Part shown: positions 48,420-60,500 of the stretch, piece after piece
Numbering within the stretch: position 1 is the stretch's first letter
Layout: each line of letters opens with the position of its first letter
Assembly: GCA_028826165.1 (NCBI GenBank)
Contig: JAPDFW010000002.1
Span: forward strand, 1-64,000
Direction of reading: 5' to 3'
Length of the DNA: 64,000 bases
DNA from: Anaeramoeba ignava
Lineage: Eukaryota > Metamonada > Anaeramoebidae
Notes under the pieces: generated by a model
Databases searched by the model: none
Seen by the model: the letters and a program-made list of their open reading frames with translations, nothing else
Told to the model about the DNA's origin: nothing
Made by a program: the position numbers and the translations under genes

Positions 48420-48811
48420 GAAATTGTAAAAAAAAAATAAATTGAAAATTGTTTTTTTTTTTGTTATTAATTATATTATTGTCAAAAAAAAAATTATGAG
48501 AAAAAAAAATGAAATGTTTTTTTTGTTTATTTAAAAAAAGATTGTTTGTTTTTTTTGTTTTGTTTGTTTGTTTTAAAAAAATTTTTTTTTAATTTTTTTT
48601 TTTTTTTTTGATTTTAAATAAAAAAAATAAGAAAGATGGTTATTTAGAAGATTTAATTTTTGTTCTTTTTTTCTTCTTTGTTTTTTTTTTTTCTTCTTTT
48701 TTTTTAAATTGAAAAAGCAAAAAAATTTTTTTAATATTTTTTTTTTCATTTTTTTTTTTTTTTTTTTTTTTTTAAGAATAAAAATTATAAATCTAAAAAT
48801 AAAAAATTTAA
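48420..48811. promoter_or_regulatory. Divergent intergenic region between receptor-like and RhoGEF genes
   Basis: The 392 bp between the receptor-like ATG (48419, minus) and the RhoGEF ATG (48812, plus) is dominated by poly-T and poly-A runs, including a T-run of about 24 at ~48752-48775 and a GTTTGTTTTTTTTGTTTTG stretch. No coding signal. Both promoters should lie here. Confidence 0.55.
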
Positions 48812-51800
48812 ATGAATCCAAAAAAACCAAGACCTTTACCAAAACTTCCCCCTTTATCAAGCAATGAAAATCAAAATCAAAATCAAAATTTAAATCAAAT
48901 TGAAAATCAAAATGAAAATCAAAATTTAAATCAAAATCAAAATCAAATTCAAAATGAAAATCAAAATCAAATTGAAAATCAAAATGAAAATCAAAATGAA
49001 AATCAAAATGAAAATCAAAATCAAAATCAAAATCAAAATCAAAATCAAAATGAAAATCAAAATCAAAATCAAAATCAAAATCAAAATCAAAATTTAAATC
49101 AAAATCAAAATCAAAATCAAAATCAAAATCAAAATCAAAATTGAAAATCAAAATCAAAATCAAAATCAAAATCAAAATGAAAATCAAAATCAAAATCAAA
49201 ATCAAAATCAAAATCAAAATCAAAATCAAAATCAAAATCAAAATCAAAATCAAAATCAAAATCAAAATCAAAATCAAAATCAAAATATAAATCAAAATAT
49301 AAATCAAATTGAAAATATATCACCAAGAAGAAAAAGAAGAAATAAACCTAACCATACCTCAAGTATTTCATACAGATCCACTATACACCTTGGATCTTTC
49401 AAAATAAATCCAAACAATGCAGAAATAATAGAAAATCTAAATGAAATATCACCTTCTCATCAAAGAAAACAATTTTCTACAACTCAAGAAATTCTTAAAT
49501 TAACAAAAGAAAAAAATAAAAAATTACCACCTAATCCAAAAAAAGGAAATAATCAACCTTTTAACACTAATATTGAAATAAATCAACTTAATCATACAAA
49601 AATAAATAAATCAAAATCACAAACTGAAAAATTACTTAAAAGCAATTCGTTAGAATTTCAGCAACCTAAATCAAATCTTGAAATTAGAAAAAATACATCA
49701 ACAAGCATTAATTCAGTAGAAAATCATAAAATTAATTCTGATCTTCATCCTATTCATTTTAAAGGAAAAATTTCACGTTCAATTCAAGAAGAACTTTTAA
49801 TGGAAATGAAATCTTTAAGACAAAGTCAAAACGAAAATTTAAATGAAAATTTAAATGAAATTGAAAAACAAATTGAAAAACAAATTAAAAATCAAATTAA
49901 AAGTAAAATTGAAAAACAAATTCAAAATTTAAATGTGAATCAAATTGAAAATGAAAATGAAAATCAAAATCAAATTGAAAATGAAAATCAAAATGAAAAT
50001 GAAAATCAAATTGAAAATGAAAATGAAAATCAAAATCAAAATCAAAATCAAAATCAAATTGAAAATCAAAATCAAAATATAAATGAAAATGAAAATCAAA
50101 ATCAAAATCAAAATCAAAATCAAATTTCAAAAATTCCAATTAAATTCCCTTCAAAAGTTCCAATTAAATTCCCTTCAAAAATTCCAATTAAATTCCCTTC
50201 AAAAATTCAATCTACTTCTTCTAATATTCCTAAATCTCGACCACCAAGACCAAAAGCACCACCACCAAAAATAATTAGAAAAGCACCAGTTCATAAAACT
50301 ACAAATATCGCAAAACCAAAATTTCCAGCACCAAAAATAATAAATTCACCAAAAAATTCAAATTCAATAAATACATTTCCAAAAAATCCATCCCCAAAAA
50401 ATATAAATACAATAAATACAAATCCAATAAATATAAATCCAAAAAATACAAATCCAATAAATACAAATCCAAAAAATATAAATCCAAAAAATACAAATCC
50501 AATAAATATAAATCCAAAAAATACAAATCCAAAAAATAAAAATCCAAAAAATATAAATCCAATAAATCCAAATCCAATAAATATAAATCCAAAAAATACA
50601 TCTCCAAGAAATCCAAATCCAAAAAATATAAATCCAAAAAACCCATATGTAAATGAACAATCAAAAATCGAACCCAAAAATCTTCAAACAAAATATCAAA
50701 GAAATAGAGCAATATCATTTACAGAAAGAATGAGAAAATTTCAAAACACTTCTCCAGAAATAAATAAACAATCAAGTGAAAATAGATTTCGCAGAAAAAA
50801 TGAATTTGAACCACAAGGAAATGTGAGAAAATTAAAACAAGAACTACAATCAAAACTCTTTGTATTTCCAACACAACCACAAAAAGAACAAATTCCAAAA
50901 GAAATTCCAAAAAAAATTCCAAAAGAAATTCCAAAAGAAAAAAAAGAAGAAAAAATTCTTCGTTTTCAATCAAATCCTCAATATATTGATTCTTCATCAA
51001 CTGAAATTGACCAAGAAAAACTTAAACCAAGTAAATCTCTTGAACATATTCAAACAGAAAAAAATGAACCTTCTGTTGATGATCATAAAAAAACAGAGAA
51101 AAAAAGCAAAAATATTTTCTCAAAACTTAAATCTTCAAAAAATAAAGAAAACGAAAAGGAAAACGAAAAAAAACAAAAGCAAAAGCAAGAAAAGCAAAAG
51201 CAAAAGCAACAAAAACAAAAGGAAAAACAACAAAAACAACAAAAACAAAAACAAACAAAGCAATCAAAACAACAGAAAAAGAAACAAGAAAAAGAAGAAA
51301 AGCAAAAACAAATCGAAAGACAAAAACAAGAAGAGCAACAGAAACAACAAGAAAAACAAAGACAAGAAGAAGAAAGAGAAAAAATAGCAATGATGCTTAG
51401 AGAAAAATACGCTGAAATTCTTGCCCAAATTCGCGAAAGAACAAAAATTACAAACCAACTCATTGAAAACGAAAAACTATTTTATAATCAACTCACAATT
51501 TTCCAACAAAAATTTATGAAACCCATTGAAAATTCAAATTCTCTTCAACCTTTTCAATTCGAAACATTATTCGGTAAAACAAACGAACTCATTGAACATT
51601 CCAATAAAATTTATCAAAAATTAATGCGAGCATTTAAACAAAGTTCAGATGTTGGTGATTGCTTCTTCGAATTTGACTACTATCTTTTTAGAGATGTTTC
51701 AGAAGCTTATGATGATTCTCTTTACACAATGCTTTTGGCAAAAAGTAACAATGATAGCTTCAGAGAAATAATTGAAAAATGTGAAAAAGAAGCAGAAGGA

Positions 51801-54325
51801 AAGCAATTTACTGATTTTGTTATTCTTCCTTTGAAACACGTGAAAAATTATCATGATTTAATTGAATCACTTTTATTTAACACTGATTTCGAAAGTGAAG
51901 ATTATGCAAAATTATATCCCTTTTACGAAGGTCTTGAAATTATTATGGATAGCAATCTTATAGCAAGAGTTTACAGATATGACAACCAGCACCAACTCAT
52001 CCAGATTGAATCAAATATCGAAAATCTTGGTGATATTGAAATTGTTAATCCTTTCCGTTCATTATATAGTCAAGGCAATGCTAAGAAATATGTTTATCCT
52101 CATGCATCACTTTTTCTTCAGCAATATTATATGTTTAATGATATGATTGTACTTGCAAATTTGACAAAAAAAGTACAACTTAAATTTGATCAAAAAATTG
52201 AATATTCATCTGCAATTATTCGTGATATCTCTTTTAATGAAAAAAATACAACCACAACCATAAAGAAAAATTTAAATGAAAATCAAAATTTAAATAAAAA
52301 TCAAAATGAAAATCAAAATGAAAATCAAAACGAAATGAAAAATCAAAATGAAAATCAAAATCAAAATGAAAATAAAAATCAAGACGAAATGGAAAATCAA
52401 AATGAAAATCAAAATGAAAATGAAAATCAAAATCAAAATGAAATTAAAAATGAAAATGAAAATCAAAATGAAAATCAAAATGAAAATCAAAATGAAAATG
52501 AAAATGAAAATGAAAATGAAAACAAAATTGAAAACGAAAATCAAAATCAAATTGAAAAAGAAAATCAAATTGAAAAAGAAAATCAAATTGAAAAAGAAAA
52601 TCAAATTGAAAATGAAAAAGAAAATCAAATTGAAAATAAAAATGAAAATAAAATTGAAAAAGAAAATCAAATTGAAAAAGAAAATCAAATTGAAAATGAA
52701 AAAGAAAATCAAATTGAAAAAGAAAATAAAAATGAAAAAGAAAATCAAATTGAAAATGAAAAAGAAAATCAAATTGAAAATGAAAATAAAATTGAAAAAG
52801 AAAATAAAATTGAAAACGAAAATCAAATTGAAAATGAAAATAAAATTGAAAATCAAAATCAAAATCAAGATGAAATTGAAAATGAAGTTGAAAATGAAAT
52901 TGACCAAGAATTAACAACAAAAATTGAGGAAATTAATAAATCAGATATTCAAACATCAAAAATTGAAGATGGAATCATTCGTACAAATCAACCACAATTA
53001 GCAAATGCAATTGAAATATTTTCAGAAGATACAGAATCACGAGTTGTTTTATTATTTCAAGATATTACAGAAAAAGAAATTTTCTTTTCTAATTTAACAG
53101 AAGTATTTTACGTAAGAGTTGAAAAAGGAATTGAACCACAATTTAACGAAGAAGAAATTGAAAAAGAAATCAACAAATCATCATCTATTGACATCCCAAA
53201 AGGAGAAATAACCAAAATTGAAAAAAGAGGACATATAATTACAGAATTATTTCACACAGAAGAAGAATATGTTCAAGATCTAATCACTATCCAAAAAATT
53301 TATATGAATGAAATGATCAAAAAGCAACTCATAACTCAACAAGAAGCTTCTCAAATTTTTGGAAATATTGCAAATATTCAAAAAGTTAACTCAGATTTGG
53401 CTGAAATGCTAAAAAAGAATTTGGAAGCAATCGAAAATAAATATGAAAATCTTAATGTAGGTTTAATTTTCTTTTCAATTGCAGAAAGACTCAAAGTTTA
53501 TGGGAATTATGCATTGAATCAAAACTTATCGAATGAAACAATTTCCAAATGCTCAAAAAAAATTGAGTTTTTACAATATATTACTGATTGCCAAGAAAAA
53601 CTTACAGAATGCAAGGGATTAGATTTACTCGATTTCTTGATAAAACCAATTCAAAGAATTTGCAAATATCCTTTGCTTTTTCGTGAAATATTGAGAAGTA
53701 CAAGTCCAGATTATACTGATTATCAAGATCTTGCAAAAGCTTATGTTAAACTTGAAGAAGCTGCAGCTTATGTTAATACTATTAAAAAGCAAAGTGACAC
53801 AAAAAAATTTCTAGAGGAAATTGCAAATAAAATTTTTGGAATTGAAAAACATTTAATTCTTGCTTATCCAAACAGAAAAGTTATTCTTGAAGAAATTCCT
53901 ATTAAAATTTTCCCTAAATCAAAAGGAATTAATGCATTTTTATGGATTTTCAATGATATAATTGTTATTTCTAAGCTTCAAAAGAAAGATAAATATAAAT
54001 TTATTGATTTTATTGAAATTGATCGAGCTTTGATAAAAGAACTTTTATCTTTAGGTATTTCATTTGAATAATTAATTTTAAATAATTAATATTTAATAAT
54101 TAATTTTAATATTTTAATTTTAAATATTTGATTTAAATATTTGGATTTTAATATTTGATTTTGGATTTAGATTTCTCTTTCAAAATAATCGAATTTTCAG
54201 GTATTAAAGATATTACAATTCAATGCCGTGATAAAGAACAATATGAACAAATTATAAATTCAATTAAATCTCAAATTATTCAACTTGCAAAAGAAAGATT
54301 TATTCAACAAAAAATAAAAAAATAA
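48812..54325 (+). CDS. Rho guanine-nucleotide exchange factor with two DH-PH modules
   Basis: Exon 1 is 48812-54054, exon 2 54201-54325; ~1,788 residues. The N-terminus (MNPKKPRPLPKLPPL) is proline-rich, then an Asn-Gln tract, a Pro/Asn/Lys repeat region (50380-50640, NPKNTNPININ units) and a Lys/Gln/Glu coiled coil (51110-51400). DH1 starts near 51403 (residue ~863); its third conserved block is the divergent FVILPLKHVKNYHDLIESLL. PH1 starts near 51960, is interrupted by a ~210-residue Asn/Glu/Lys insert (52270-52905) and resumes at IEIFSEDTESRVVLLFQDIT. DH2 (53220-53800) is canonical: ELFHTEEEYVQDLITIQKIY and LLDFLIKPIQRICKYPLLF. PH2 ends in exon 2 (EQYEQIINSIKSQII). It should activate Rho-family GTPases. 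One extra A at about 49137-49142 puts the N-terminus in another frame; CAAATTGAA is the normal local spelling. Confidence 0.9.
48866..49314 (+). repeat. Coding AATCAA/AATGAA tract in RhoGEF gene
   Basis: Asn-Gln/Asn-Glu hexamer tract of about 450 bp. The first part is in frame with the MNPKKPRPLP start; after CAAAATTGAAAATC at ~49136 the frame that connects to the rest of the protein is one base away. Confidence 0.85.
52270..52905 (+). repeat. Coding AATGAA/AATCAA/GAAAAAGAA tract inside PH1 of RhoGEF
   Basis: A hexamer-based tract coding (N/K)(Q/E) pairs with higher-order units such as KENQIEKENQIE. The frame is kept throughout despite ~640 bp of repeat. It falls between the first beta-strands and the C-terminal helix of the first PH domain. 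Confidence 0.8.
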
Positions 54326-54547
54326 ATTTAATATTTTTTTCTTCTTATTTTTATAATTTTTGAATTTAAGTGTGATCAATTTTTTCTTTAAAAGAAGAAA
54401 AGAAAGAATAAAAACAAATGAAAAACATTAAAAACTGACTAATTATTTTTTAAAGAAAAAAATTTTTTTTGTTCCATTATTTTTTAAATTCCATTTTTAT
54501 TTTTTTTATTTTTTTTAATTTTTTTTAATTTTTTAAAAAAAAAAATA
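54326..54547. other. Intergenic between RhoGEF and BEACH-family genes
   Basis: Poly-T-rich DNA containing TTTTGTTCCATTATTTTT at about 54468, a variant of the TTTTGTTCCACTTTTT element seen elsewhere. No coding signal. Confidence 0.45.
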
Positions 54548-57500
54548 ATGTCACAAGTTGTTTTTCAATTATCAGAATTATTGGAAAAACAAAAAGATTT
54601 AGAAACAAATTATTTCAAAGAAAATGAAGCAATTCATAAGATATGGCAAGAATTTAAACCAGAATTTGAAGCAGTTAGTTTTCAAAATTATAAAAAAAAA
54701 TAATTTTTTTTTCTTTTTTTTCCTTTTTTTCCTTTTTTTTTTTTTTTTTTGCTTTTTAATTTATAATCAAACAAAATAAAAATTTAAAACTTAGTTCGAA
54801 ATTGTTCAACAAATGAAAAAATTTGCTCCTTTATTTATTGAAACTTATTTTGATTGGAGACCTATTGAAGAAAAAACTGGAATTTCTGATTTTGAATTAT
54901 TACCTGATGATTTTAAATATCAACGTGAATTAAATCCAGAAGAAATTATTTCCGCTATTGAAAATCATTCAGCTCATCCTTTACAATTAATTAATTTTGT
55001 TATATCATATGATTGCTTTTCCTATTCTTTAATTTCTCGTAAATATTTGAAATTCAAAATTTAAAATCAAAATCAAAATCAAAATCAAAATCAAAATCAA
55101 AAACAAAAATCAAAATCAAAATCAAAATTTAAATCAAAAATCAAAATCCAAATCCAAATCCAAATCAAAATCAAAATCAAAATCAAAATCAAAATCCAAA
55201 TCCAAATCCAAATTAAAATCCAAATCCAAATCCAAATCCAAATCAAAATCAAAATTTAAATCCAAATCAAAATCAAAATCAAAATCAAAATCAAAATCAA
55301 AATCTAAATCTAAATCAAAATTAAAATTAAAATCAAAATCAAAATCAAAATCAAAATCAAAATCAAAATGAAAATCAAAATCAAAATCAAAATCAAAATC
55401 AAAATCAAAATCCAAATCAAAACCAAAATCAAAATCAAAATCAAAATTTAAATCCAAATCCAAATCCAAATCAAAATCAAAATCAAAATTAAAATCAAAA
55501 TCAAAATCCAAATTAAAATCAAAATCCAAATCCAAATTAAAATCCAAATCCAAATCAAAACCAAAATTAAAATCTAAATCAAAATTAAAATCCAAATCCA
55601 AATTAAAATCAAAATCAAAATTAAAATCAAAATCAAAATCCAAATTAAAATCAAAATCCAAATCCAAATTAAAATCCAAATCCAAATCAAAATCCAAATC
55701 AAAATCAAAATTTAAATCAAAATCAAAATCCAAATCAAAATCCAAATCCAAATTAAAATCAAAATCAAAATCAAAATCAAAATCCAAATCCAAATCCAAA
55801 TCAAAATCAAAATTTAAATCCAAATCCAAATCAAAATCAAAATCAAAATCAAAATCAAAATTAAAATCAAAATCAAAACAAAAATTAAAATTTAAATCAA
55901 AATTAAAATCAAAATTTAAATCAAAATTAAAATCAAAATCAAAATTAAAATCAAAATCAAAATCCAAACAAAAATCAAAATCCAAATTAAAATCAAAATC
56001 AAAATCAAAATCAAAATCAAAATTAAAATCAAAATCAAAATCAAAATCAAAATTAAAATTAAAATTAAAATTAAAATCAAAATTAAAATTAAAATTCTAA
56101 ATCAAAATTAAAATCCAAATTAAAATCAAAATCAAAATCAAAATCAAAATGAAAATTAAAATCAAAATCAAAATGAAAATGAAAATCAAAATCAAAATTA
56201 AAATCAAAATCAAAATCAAAATCAAAATCAAAATCAAAATTAAAATTAAAATTAAAATTAAAATCAAAATTAAAATTAAAATTCTAAATCAAAATTAAAA
56301 TCCAAATTAAAATCAAAATCAAAATCAAAATCAAAATCAAAATCCAAATCAAAATCAAAATCAAAATCAAAATCAAAATCCAAATCCAAATTGAAAATCA
56401 AAATCAAAATCAAAATTAAAATCAAAATCAAAATCAAAATCAAAATTTAAATTTAAATTTAAATTAAAATCCAAATAAAAATCAAAATCAAAATGAAAAT
56501 TAAAATCAAAATCAAATTCAAAAAAAAAAGATAAAGTGTCAAACTTTAAATTAGATATTCTGAATGATATGAAAGAAAATGAAAATGAAAATGAAAATGA
56601 AAATGAAAATGAAAATGAAAAGGAAAAGGAAAATCAAAATGAAAATCAAAATGAAAATGAAAAGGAAAAGGAAAATCAAATTGAAAAGGAAAAGGAAAAT
56701 GAAAATGAAAATCAAAATCAAAATCAAAATGAAAAGGAAATCAAAATTGAAATTGAAACAGATCCAAATTTATCCCAAGAATCAAATGAATCAATAAAAA
56801 TGGAAAAAGAAAAAAAATTTCTCCAAAAAGCTATTCAAAAATATCCACAATTTACTCTGAAAAAAACAAAAAATTCATTTGATATTTCAAAAGAAATTGA
56901 TTTCAATTCACTTCGCTCTCTTCAAATGATATCAATTTTATCAAGATCAAAATACAATAGATCTATTCTTCATTCATTCAATATTTTAGAAATATTGGTC
57001 TCTTATATAAAATTAATAACTCAAATAACCAATATAATTCAAATTCAAAGAGTATTATTCTTTTCTTTCATTTAATTTCATTCTAAAAAAAAAAACAATC
57101 CTTATTAAAATCAATTTTTTCTTAAAGAAAAAAAAACCAGAACTTGCGGTTAATAATCTTTTCATGGTTCAATTTATTCATACACAAATTTTGGATATTA
57201 TTTCTAAATTTTTTAAAATGAATGAAGTTTTACCTCCTCGTGAATTCTTAGTTGAAGCAAAAAACCAAAAATTAATTGAATCATTATTAAGTAATTTGCT
57301 TTTATTTTCTTTTTTTATTTTGTTTTTTATTTGAATGATTGGAAATTAAATTATTTATTCTGTATTTAGATTGTTTTGAAGAAATGTTAAAACTCAAACA
57401 ATCATTTCTTTTTACAAGAAAACAGTATGATCTATTATTAACTCATGTTGATATTTTGGAAAATTTGACAAATTTTGGGATTTATACAGAAGAAGATCAA

Positions 57501-60500
57501 GCAAATATTGTGAAATTACTAATTAATTTTTTTAAACAACCAAATTTATCACTTCCAAATCTTGGTATAAATCAAAATGAAAATGAAAATGAAAATCAAA
57601 ATGAAAATCAAAATGAAAATCAAAATCAAAATGAAAATCAAAATCAAAATCAAAATCAAAATCAAAATCAAAATCAAAATCAAAATCAAAATCAAAATCA
57701 AAATCAAAATCAAAATCAAAATCGAAATCAAAATCAAAATCAAAATCAAAATCAAAATCAAAATCAAAATCAAAATCAAAATCAAAATCAAAATGAAAAT
57801 GAAAATCAAAATCAAAATCAAAATCAAAATCAAAATCAAAATCAAAATCAAAATCAAAATCAAAATCAAAATCAAAATGAAAATGAAAATGAAAAATCAA
57901 AAAAATGAAAATGAAAAAATGAAAAATCAAAAATGAAAAATGAAAATCAAAATGAAAATGAAAAATGAAAATCAAAATGAAAATCAAAATGAAAAATGAA
58001 AAATCAAAAAAAAAAATAAAAAAATCAAAATCAAAATGAAAATGAAAATGAAAATCAAAATCAAAATCAAAATCAAAATCAAAATGAAAATGAAAATCAA
58101 AATCAAAATCAAAATCAAATGAAAATCAAAATCAAAATCAAAATCAAAATCAAAATCAAAATCAAAATGAAAATCAAAATCAAAATCAAAATCAAAATGA
58201 AAATGAAAATCAAAATCAAAATGAAAATCAAAATGAAAATGAAAATCAAAATCAAAATCAATCAATTGTTATTTATGAAAAATCACTTTCTGATCTTTAT
58301 AACACAAAATTCTTCAATTTTGAAATTGCTTCTCGAAAAACAATTAAATTAAATTCCACTTATTCGAATTTATCTCTTCAGGAAAACGGTTTGATTGATA
58401 AATTTACTTTAAATCACTTGGAATTTCAATTATTTGATATTAGTATGAATTTCCTCTTCAATTTGATCAAAGATTTGGGGATTGAGGAACTTATAGCTAA
58501 TTGCAATATGATTCACAATATAAGAGAATTCACACTTTGGACTTTCATCAAATTAAACTCCTTTTTAACTTCGAAAAAAAAACAAAAAGAAACTGAAAAT
58601 TCAATTCAAAACAATGATGATAATAATAATGATAATGATAATAACCAAAGTATATTTTAATTACAGAAAATTGAATTTTTTCATTTATTAATAATTATTT
58701 TTTTGTTTTTTTGTATTTTTTTTTGTTTGTTTGATTTAAATTGATCCATTTTATTAGTTCAAACTCCAAAAGAAAATGACGATCCAAAAAACAAAATTTC
58801 TTTGGAAAACTTTGATTTCTCGAAATCACAAGAAATCTCTAGATTCATTAAAAACACATATTTTATTAACAAAGAACAACAAAACCGTTCTCAAAGAAAA
58901 TATCCAAATGAACCCTATCTTGATCAACTATTCCAAAAATTCCGCTTATTTATAAATACAGAATTCTCTCAAAAAATAAATCCTTTAAACAAATACATTC
59001 TCCAAAAATTAAAAAGTTTACGAATTGATGAAAAAAATACGGCAAATACCCAGAAGATATCAGAAAAACATAACGTCTCCTCGTTTCTTATTAGATTCTT
59101 TTACATTTTTGCTGAAATTTTTGTTGAATTTCAAAATGATCCTCCTTTAGTTACAAAAAGTCTTCACAAGCTCAAAAATGAATATCCTGCTCTTCAATTC
59201 TATATTTTACTTGAATTGGAAAAGGATTTCCAGCCTGATGACTGGAGATCCATTTATCCTAAACAATTTTGGGAAGCTTTTCTTTCAGATTATTTTCTGT
59301 TCGATCCTCAAAAAATTACACAAAAAAACAACCCAAAACTCCTTTCATTCCGCAAATCTTTATCAACATTACTGATGAAAATCTCTTCCTACTTGATTTT
59401 AAATAATCAAACCTCAGTTTATGATCTCAATACAATTGCAGAAAAGAATTCCAATAATTTCAATATATTGTCGTTTTGGAGCAAAATCATGTCTTATATT
59501 TTCACTCAAAATTTAGTCAAAATCATCAACAAATTATCTAAAATGAATGGGTTTGAAACTTTCACAAATATTCTTTGTCATTTAGTTTCTTCATCTTCGG
59601 CCCAAGACACAAGATATCAAAAATTAATATCAAAAATTATGGGAATTTTCCATATATTCTTGTGTTATAAAAAAAATCATTTGCGTTTGTTCAATCATAA
59701 AACAACTTATGAAGTTTTATTATCTTGGATTTTACATCCACAAACACAAAAATTTTCCATTTATCATTTGTGTGAAATGTTGAAAAAAATCCCAGAAAAT
59801 TATTATGAATTGAATATTTTACCTTTTATTAATGAAATTATTTCAGAAATCTTTTTACGCGAAAAATCAGTATTAGTAATTAAAAGATCTCAAATATTTG
59901 AAAATCAAAATGAAAATCAAAATGAAAATCAAAATGAAAATCAAAATGAAAATCAAATTCAAATTCAAAATGAAAATCAAAATGAAAATCAAAAAAATGA
60001 TTTTTATGATGTGAAAGCAATTAAAATAATCCTGAATTTGTTCTCAACTGCAATTCAAAAAAATCGAAAACCTATTCAAAAAATATTTTTTGAAACAGAA
60101 TTATTTATAAATCTATACAGTTTACTCGGTATCGAAAGAATAAAACAAAATTTATTCATGGATATTCTAGGATTATTTTCTGATTTAATGTCCCAAAATC
60201 CAGAGAATGTGGAGAAATTTAAAAGAAATATTGGATTTGATGCTTTTTTAATTGCACTTGAACAATTTCCAGAAAATGCTAATCCAAGAACAGTCTATCA
60301 AATTTTAATGAGAATGGTGATGAGAAAAGATCTTTCTACTGGAGATAACTATATCATCGAAAATCCTGATTTTCTAAAACTAATTTTTTCTCTCATCTCA
60401 AAATCACCTGAACACGAAGTCATTTTTATTGAAATGATCGAAACATTCTACAAAATATGCAAGCAATCCATTCAAAACACTCTTCAATGTTGTTATGGAG

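Noticed and set aside
50291-50718. Minus-strand Phe-Gly and Leu-Asp repeat readings that resemble a hydrophobic protein
   Set aside because: They are antisense to the in-frame Asn-Pro-Lys repeat of the RhoGEF gene, which continues into clear DH-PH domains.
55134-55985. Long minus-strand open reading of Asp-Phe repeats (283 residues)
   Set aside because: It is the reverse reading of the CAAAATC hexamer array in an intron of a plus-strand gene. GATTTT repeats have no stop, so length is not evidence of coding.
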